A stretch of 37,276 nt of DNA from Chryseolinea sp. (GTDB lineage: Bacteria > Bacteroidota > Bacteroidia > Cytophagales > Cyclobacteriaceae), in NCBI GenBank assembly GCA_025923195.1, contig JAICGJ010000040.1, forward strand, positions 1 through 37,276, written 5' to 3'. Shown here piece after piece: positions 34,544 to 37,276 of this stretch. Below the pieces are notes generated by a model. That model ran no database searches. It was not told the DNA's origin and worked only from the letters and a program-made list of their open reading frames with translations. A program made the translations under genes and the position numbers. Each line of letters begins with the position of its first letter. Positions within the stretch are counted from its first letter, which is position 1.

Positions 34544-35995
34544 TTAGTGGGTGATTTTAACGACAATCGACCTGCTGAAATTAGGCAAGATCACTTCCGC
34601 GCCGTCTGCTTCAACAGTAGTCCACAAATCTTTCCATGGATCATATACTTTAACTTGTCCGGTCAGTAGTGTGATCCCAAGTTTTCTTAAGTCAATTTTA
34701 ACCCCTTGCAAAGTCCGTGGTGGTACTTGCTTTCCTAATTCAGACTCCCAGGAACTCATTTTATCGCGAAGCCAATAGAGATTTGTTTTATTTCCTTTTA
34801 ACTGATAAATGCGAAGATCAGTAGTCTCACCGTTAGATGGTATAAAGTTTTCCTCTATCGGGTTAATCCCCTTGATGGCTTCGTTAAAACGCCTGAAATG
34901 GAGCCACAGGTTATTTTTATGCACATAAGATTCCCAGTGCCAGCTCATACCTGCACCCGCAGAACCGGAAAAAAATGGTGCAAAAAGAATGTCGTGCAAT
35001 AAGATGCCTGCGGTATCCAAGGGATAGTATTTGCTTGGCCCGGCATGGCGAGGTTCGACGGCTCCCGTTTCAGCAAGGATCACGGGCTTGCCAGTTTCAT
35101 ATGATAATATTTCGCTGACTGCCGAAGCACAAATAATATCCATCGACTGATGGCATATGTCCATCGGCGCCCCCAGATCAAGATAGCGATGCACCTGAGC
35201 AATTTCGTTTCCATCCAGCAACATCATTCTTTTATAAAGACTCCTGACACCATCTGTATCGAAACTGCCGAGGCTTTGCATCACCAGGTTTTCTGGAAAC
35301 CTTTTCTTTACCTCGTCGAGCATTTTTACATTCCAGGCAAAGAAGACGCTGTCCTCCGGACCCTTCATGGCGTTCATTTCGTTCCAAAGTTCCCATCCAA
35401 AGAACAGCGTATCCGATCCATATCGCTGTTTGTAAAAATCCAGCTTATTGAGAAACAGCTGCTGGCCCTCGGCAGAAGTGAGGTATTGTCGAATACTGTC
35501 AAGCGGACCACCGTGCGACTTGTGATAAACAAATTTTGTTGCCCAGCGCTGAGGGTTTTCTTCCAACGTGAGACTGCGAAAATGCTCAAGCGTTATTTTG
35601 ATTCTAAGGCCGTATTTTCTTGCCATGTCGATAAAACGATCTATCCGCTGGGCCTTGTCTTCGTTATATCTTCCTGCCGAATCTTCGATATCCCAGAATG
35701 ATTGGCTAAGCCAGATCCTGATATAGTTGCCTCCATTGTCAGACAGTCCCTTCATCCATTGCTCGATTTCGTAAAACGCTGTGTCAGGATTAGAGCTGGT
35801 GCTTCCGCTGGGATTGATCATGTTTATTCCTACCGGGATATAAGGCGAACCGTCAGTATACGAGAAATAAGATCGATTATCGCTGCTTACCGCGATGTAT
35901 CGAGGAACGGGAGTCTGGGCATCTTTTTCCTTGCGACAGGAAATGATCAAAAATAGCATCAGAAGAGACAGCACGATATTAAGGCTCAACTTCAT
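34544..35995 (-). CDS. Lipoprotein glycoside hydrolase, clan GH-A (GH5/mannanase-like)
   Basis: 483 residues. Lipoprotein signal with lipobox LIISC (acylated C20), so surface or periplasmic. A TIM barrel follows: YIPVGINMINP near 52-62, GGNYIRIWLSQSFW (88-101), FFGWELWNEMNA with acid/base E206 after N205, QVHRYLD with H269, and KPVILAETGA with nucleophile E309. SWHWESYVH at 351-359 is a likely aromatic subsite. The C-terminal 80 residues form a small beta domain. Endo-mannanase or beta-glucanase activity is plausible; the subfamily cannot be fixed by eye. It is not in a SusC/SusD locus. The downstream gene on the same strand is the ABC permease, 249 bp away. Confidence 0.85.
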   Translation of the reverse strand: MKLSLNIVLSLLMLFLIISCRKEKDAQTPVPRYIAVSSDNRSYFSYTDGSPYIPVGINMINPSGSTSSNPDTAFYEIEQWMKGLSDNGGNYIRIWLSQSFWDIEDSAGRYNEDKAQRIDRFIDMARKYGLRIKITLEHFRSLTLEENPQRWATKFVYHKSHGGPLDSIRQYLTSAEGQQLFLNKLDFYKQRYGSDTLFFGWELWNEMNAMKGPEDSVFFAWNVKMLDEVKKRFPENLVMQSLGSFDTDGVRSLYKRMMLLDGNEIAQVHRYLDLGAPMDICHQSMDIICASAVSEILSYETGKPVILAETGAVEPRHAGPSKYYPLDTAGILLHDILFAPFFSGSAGAGMSWHWESYVHKNNLWLHFRRFNEAIKGINPIEENFIPSNGETTDLRIYQLKGNKTNLYWLRDKMSSWESELGKQVPPRTLQGVKIDLRKLGITLLTGQVKVYDPWKDLWTTVEADGAEVILPNFSRSIVVKITH

Positions 35996-36151
35996 GATTG
36001 GTTTAGAGGGCTAAATGAATTTTTGAATATCAAACATTTATGTCACGCATCAAATTCTTTTTGACGAAGTTCTGAAATACAAATCATCCAGTGCCTGACC
36101 TAAGTGTTGACACGATTGGACTGCATCCAACTCGCCCAATTGATAAGGAAA

Positions 36152-37141
36152 CTATTTCCCGACCGACCTGATTACCTCCTTCGCCACCACACTCCATTCA
36201 TCGACTTCAATTGCCTTTTTATAAGATTTCAGTGCCTCCTCCCATTGCCCTGCCGTGGCCAACGCTTCTCCATATGACTCATACACAATGGACGCCTTTG
36301 GATAAGCGAGAACATTTCGTTTGAATAACACCAGTGCTTCCTGAACGTTATTTTCCTTCAATAACATTTGACCGACAGTATTCAGGGTCTCCGCGTCCAC
36401 TTTGTGATTATCGGTGTTGAGAATGGAGTCAAATGCAATCAACGCATTGTCTACGTCTTTAGATTTCGCCACATTGTAAATCCTTCCGTGCGGCCTAGTA
36501 ACATCCGCTACCCAATTTTTGAAATTGCCAGCGTTGATTCGCTTGCCCAGGATGGTCAATTCAATATTGACTTCATCGCTTACTGCGGTAATTCCTTCCA
36601 CGAAGCCGGCCCATTTCTTTCCTTCGATTCCAAAATCAATACGGTTGATCGCAAGTGTCCCTGTGAATATTATCTGTGAATCACCCCGAACGTCTTTTAC
36701 TATTCCAATTGGGCGATCCAGGTTAATGGAAACTCCCTTGGTAACGCCGTGCATCGTTAGATCACCACTGATTAACAATCCTGATTGGGTCACATCCGTT
36801 TTCTTGCTCATAAAGTAAATCTTCGGATAATGTTGTACACCCAGCCAATTGTCGGACCTGAGATCGTCATCTCGCCATGAGTCCCCTGTATTAATAGAGT
36901 TTGCATCGATCACCATCGTTACCGACGTTTTTTTCAGATCCTGTTCATCAAACCTTATGGCGCCACGGAATTCGGTGAACCTTCCCCGTACCATCGCATA
37001 CCCCATATACTTAACATTGAAACCGATGTACGAATGCGAAACATCTACGGGAAACAGCTCTGTAATCCTGAAACCGTGTGACTGCGACCAGGAAAAATGC
37101 GCAGCAAACGAACCTAAAGCGAGTAGTACTATTGTCTTCAT
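36152..37141 (-). CDS. YceI-domain protein fused to C-terminal TPR repeats, secreted
   Basis: 329 residues. Signal peptide 1-20 (MKTIVLLALGSFAAHFSWSQ). YceI lipocalin-like domain 28-200: VDVSHSYIGFNVKYMGYAMVRGRF, then DANSINTGDSWRDDDLRS and LTMHGVTKGVSINL. YceI proteins bind isoprenoid or other lipophilic molecules in the periplasm. After a short linker come two or three TPR-like helix pairs (225-325), including NVQEALVLFKRNVLAYPKASIVYESYGEAL and EEALKSYKKAIEVD. The usual YceI protein is about 190 residues, so the TPR part is an addition that suggests a protein partner. Monocistronic as seen; the upstream region runs to the window edge. Confidence 0.9.
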   Translation of the reverse strand: MKTIVLLALGSFAAHFSWSQSHGFRITELFPVDVSHSYIGFNVKYMGYAMVRGRFTEFRGAIRFDEQDLKKTSVTMVIDANSINTGDSWRDDDLRSDNWLGVQHYPKIYFMSKKTDVTQSGLLISGDLTMHGVTKGVSINLDRPIGIVKDVRGDSQIIFTGTLAINRIDFGIEGKKWAGFVEGITAVSDEVNIELTILGKRINAGNFKNWVADVTRPHGRIYNVAKSKDVDNALIAFDSILNTDNHKVDAETLNTVGQMLLKENNVQEALVLFKRNVLAYPKASIVYESYGEALATAGQWEEALKSYKKAIEVDEWSVVAKEVIRSVGK

Positions 37142-37276
37142 AAACTGCTTATTAAGATGAATTTAATGCAAGGGTACTCGCATGACATGTGAAAGTCGAC
37201 AACGCCGATAAGGATTGTCTTTTATTATGTATAAAAAATAAAGTGAAGAACACCAACAAGGGCGGCGCGGGTAGTA
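37142..37276. other. Right-edge upstream region
   Basis: 135 bp upstream of the YceI-TPR gene. A one-mismatch promoter box (TACCCTTG on the minus strand, around 37170-37177) is visible. Nothing else is recognised before the window ends. Confidence 0.3.

Overview
The window looks like chromosomal DNA from a Bacteroidota bacterium, most likely a free-living soil or water member of the Cytophagales (Chryseolinea/Ohtaekwangia type). The grounds are the protein families present: two-component-regulator propeller receptors, an anti-sigma factor fused to an outer-membrane barrel, DUF2911, DUF3291, tandem-FtsX ABC permeases and GAF plus coiled-coil proteins. Two promoter-like boxes also fit the phylum consensus TAnnTTTG. 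There are no rRNA or tRNA genes, no CRISPR array and no complete insertion sequence. The genus is inference.

Layout. 1-214: densely palindromic repeat at the left edge. 522-2678: GlgX-like glycogen debranching enzyme. 2739-7007: giant propeller hybrid histidine kinase. 7560-8849: secreted M28 peptidase, divergent from a DinB-fold protein (8933-9436). 9809-11128: exported metallo-beta-lactamase-fold hydrolase. 11231-13831 (minus): ECF sigma factor, membrane anti-sigma factor with a C-terminal barrel, and a small STAS-like protein, in one operon. 14166-14603: receiver-only protein without its usual phospho-acceptor. It converges on a second propeller receptor (14650-18102) that carries GAF plus coiled coil in place of a kinase. 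18341-22285 (minus): MBOAT O-acyltransferase with two tandem SGNH-like paralogues. 22286-22971: non-coding-looking stretch with two mini-ORFs, one behind a textbook Shine-Dalgarno sequence, then a strong terminator and an octamer repeat. 22972-24969: DUF2911, DUF3291 and an Rrf2 regulator. 25229-29365: Tat-exported sugar isomerase-like protein, SDR-like protein, zinc alcohol dehydrogenase and lactonase-like propeller. 29489-31030: two-gene unit of unknown function with an outer-membrane-like protein. 31501-31823: duplicated 150-bp repeat. 31883-37141: ABC permease, lipoprotein glycosidase and YceI-TPR protein.

How the parts fit. Most genes are single-gene units typical of an accessory-rich Bacteroidota chromosome. 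Two clusters are coherent. The sigma/anti-sigma operon has an anti-sigma factor predicted to reach from the cytoplasm to the outer membrane. The MBOAT/SGNH cluster resembles an export-and-acetylation module for a surface polymer. The two propeller receptors share a sensor design but differ completely in output: one phosphorelay, one without a kinase. The most unusual signals are the kinase-less receptor beside a degenerate receiver, and the Shine-Dalgarno-led mini-ORFs with adjacent RNA structure. All functional calls rest on reading motifs by eye; no database search was run.
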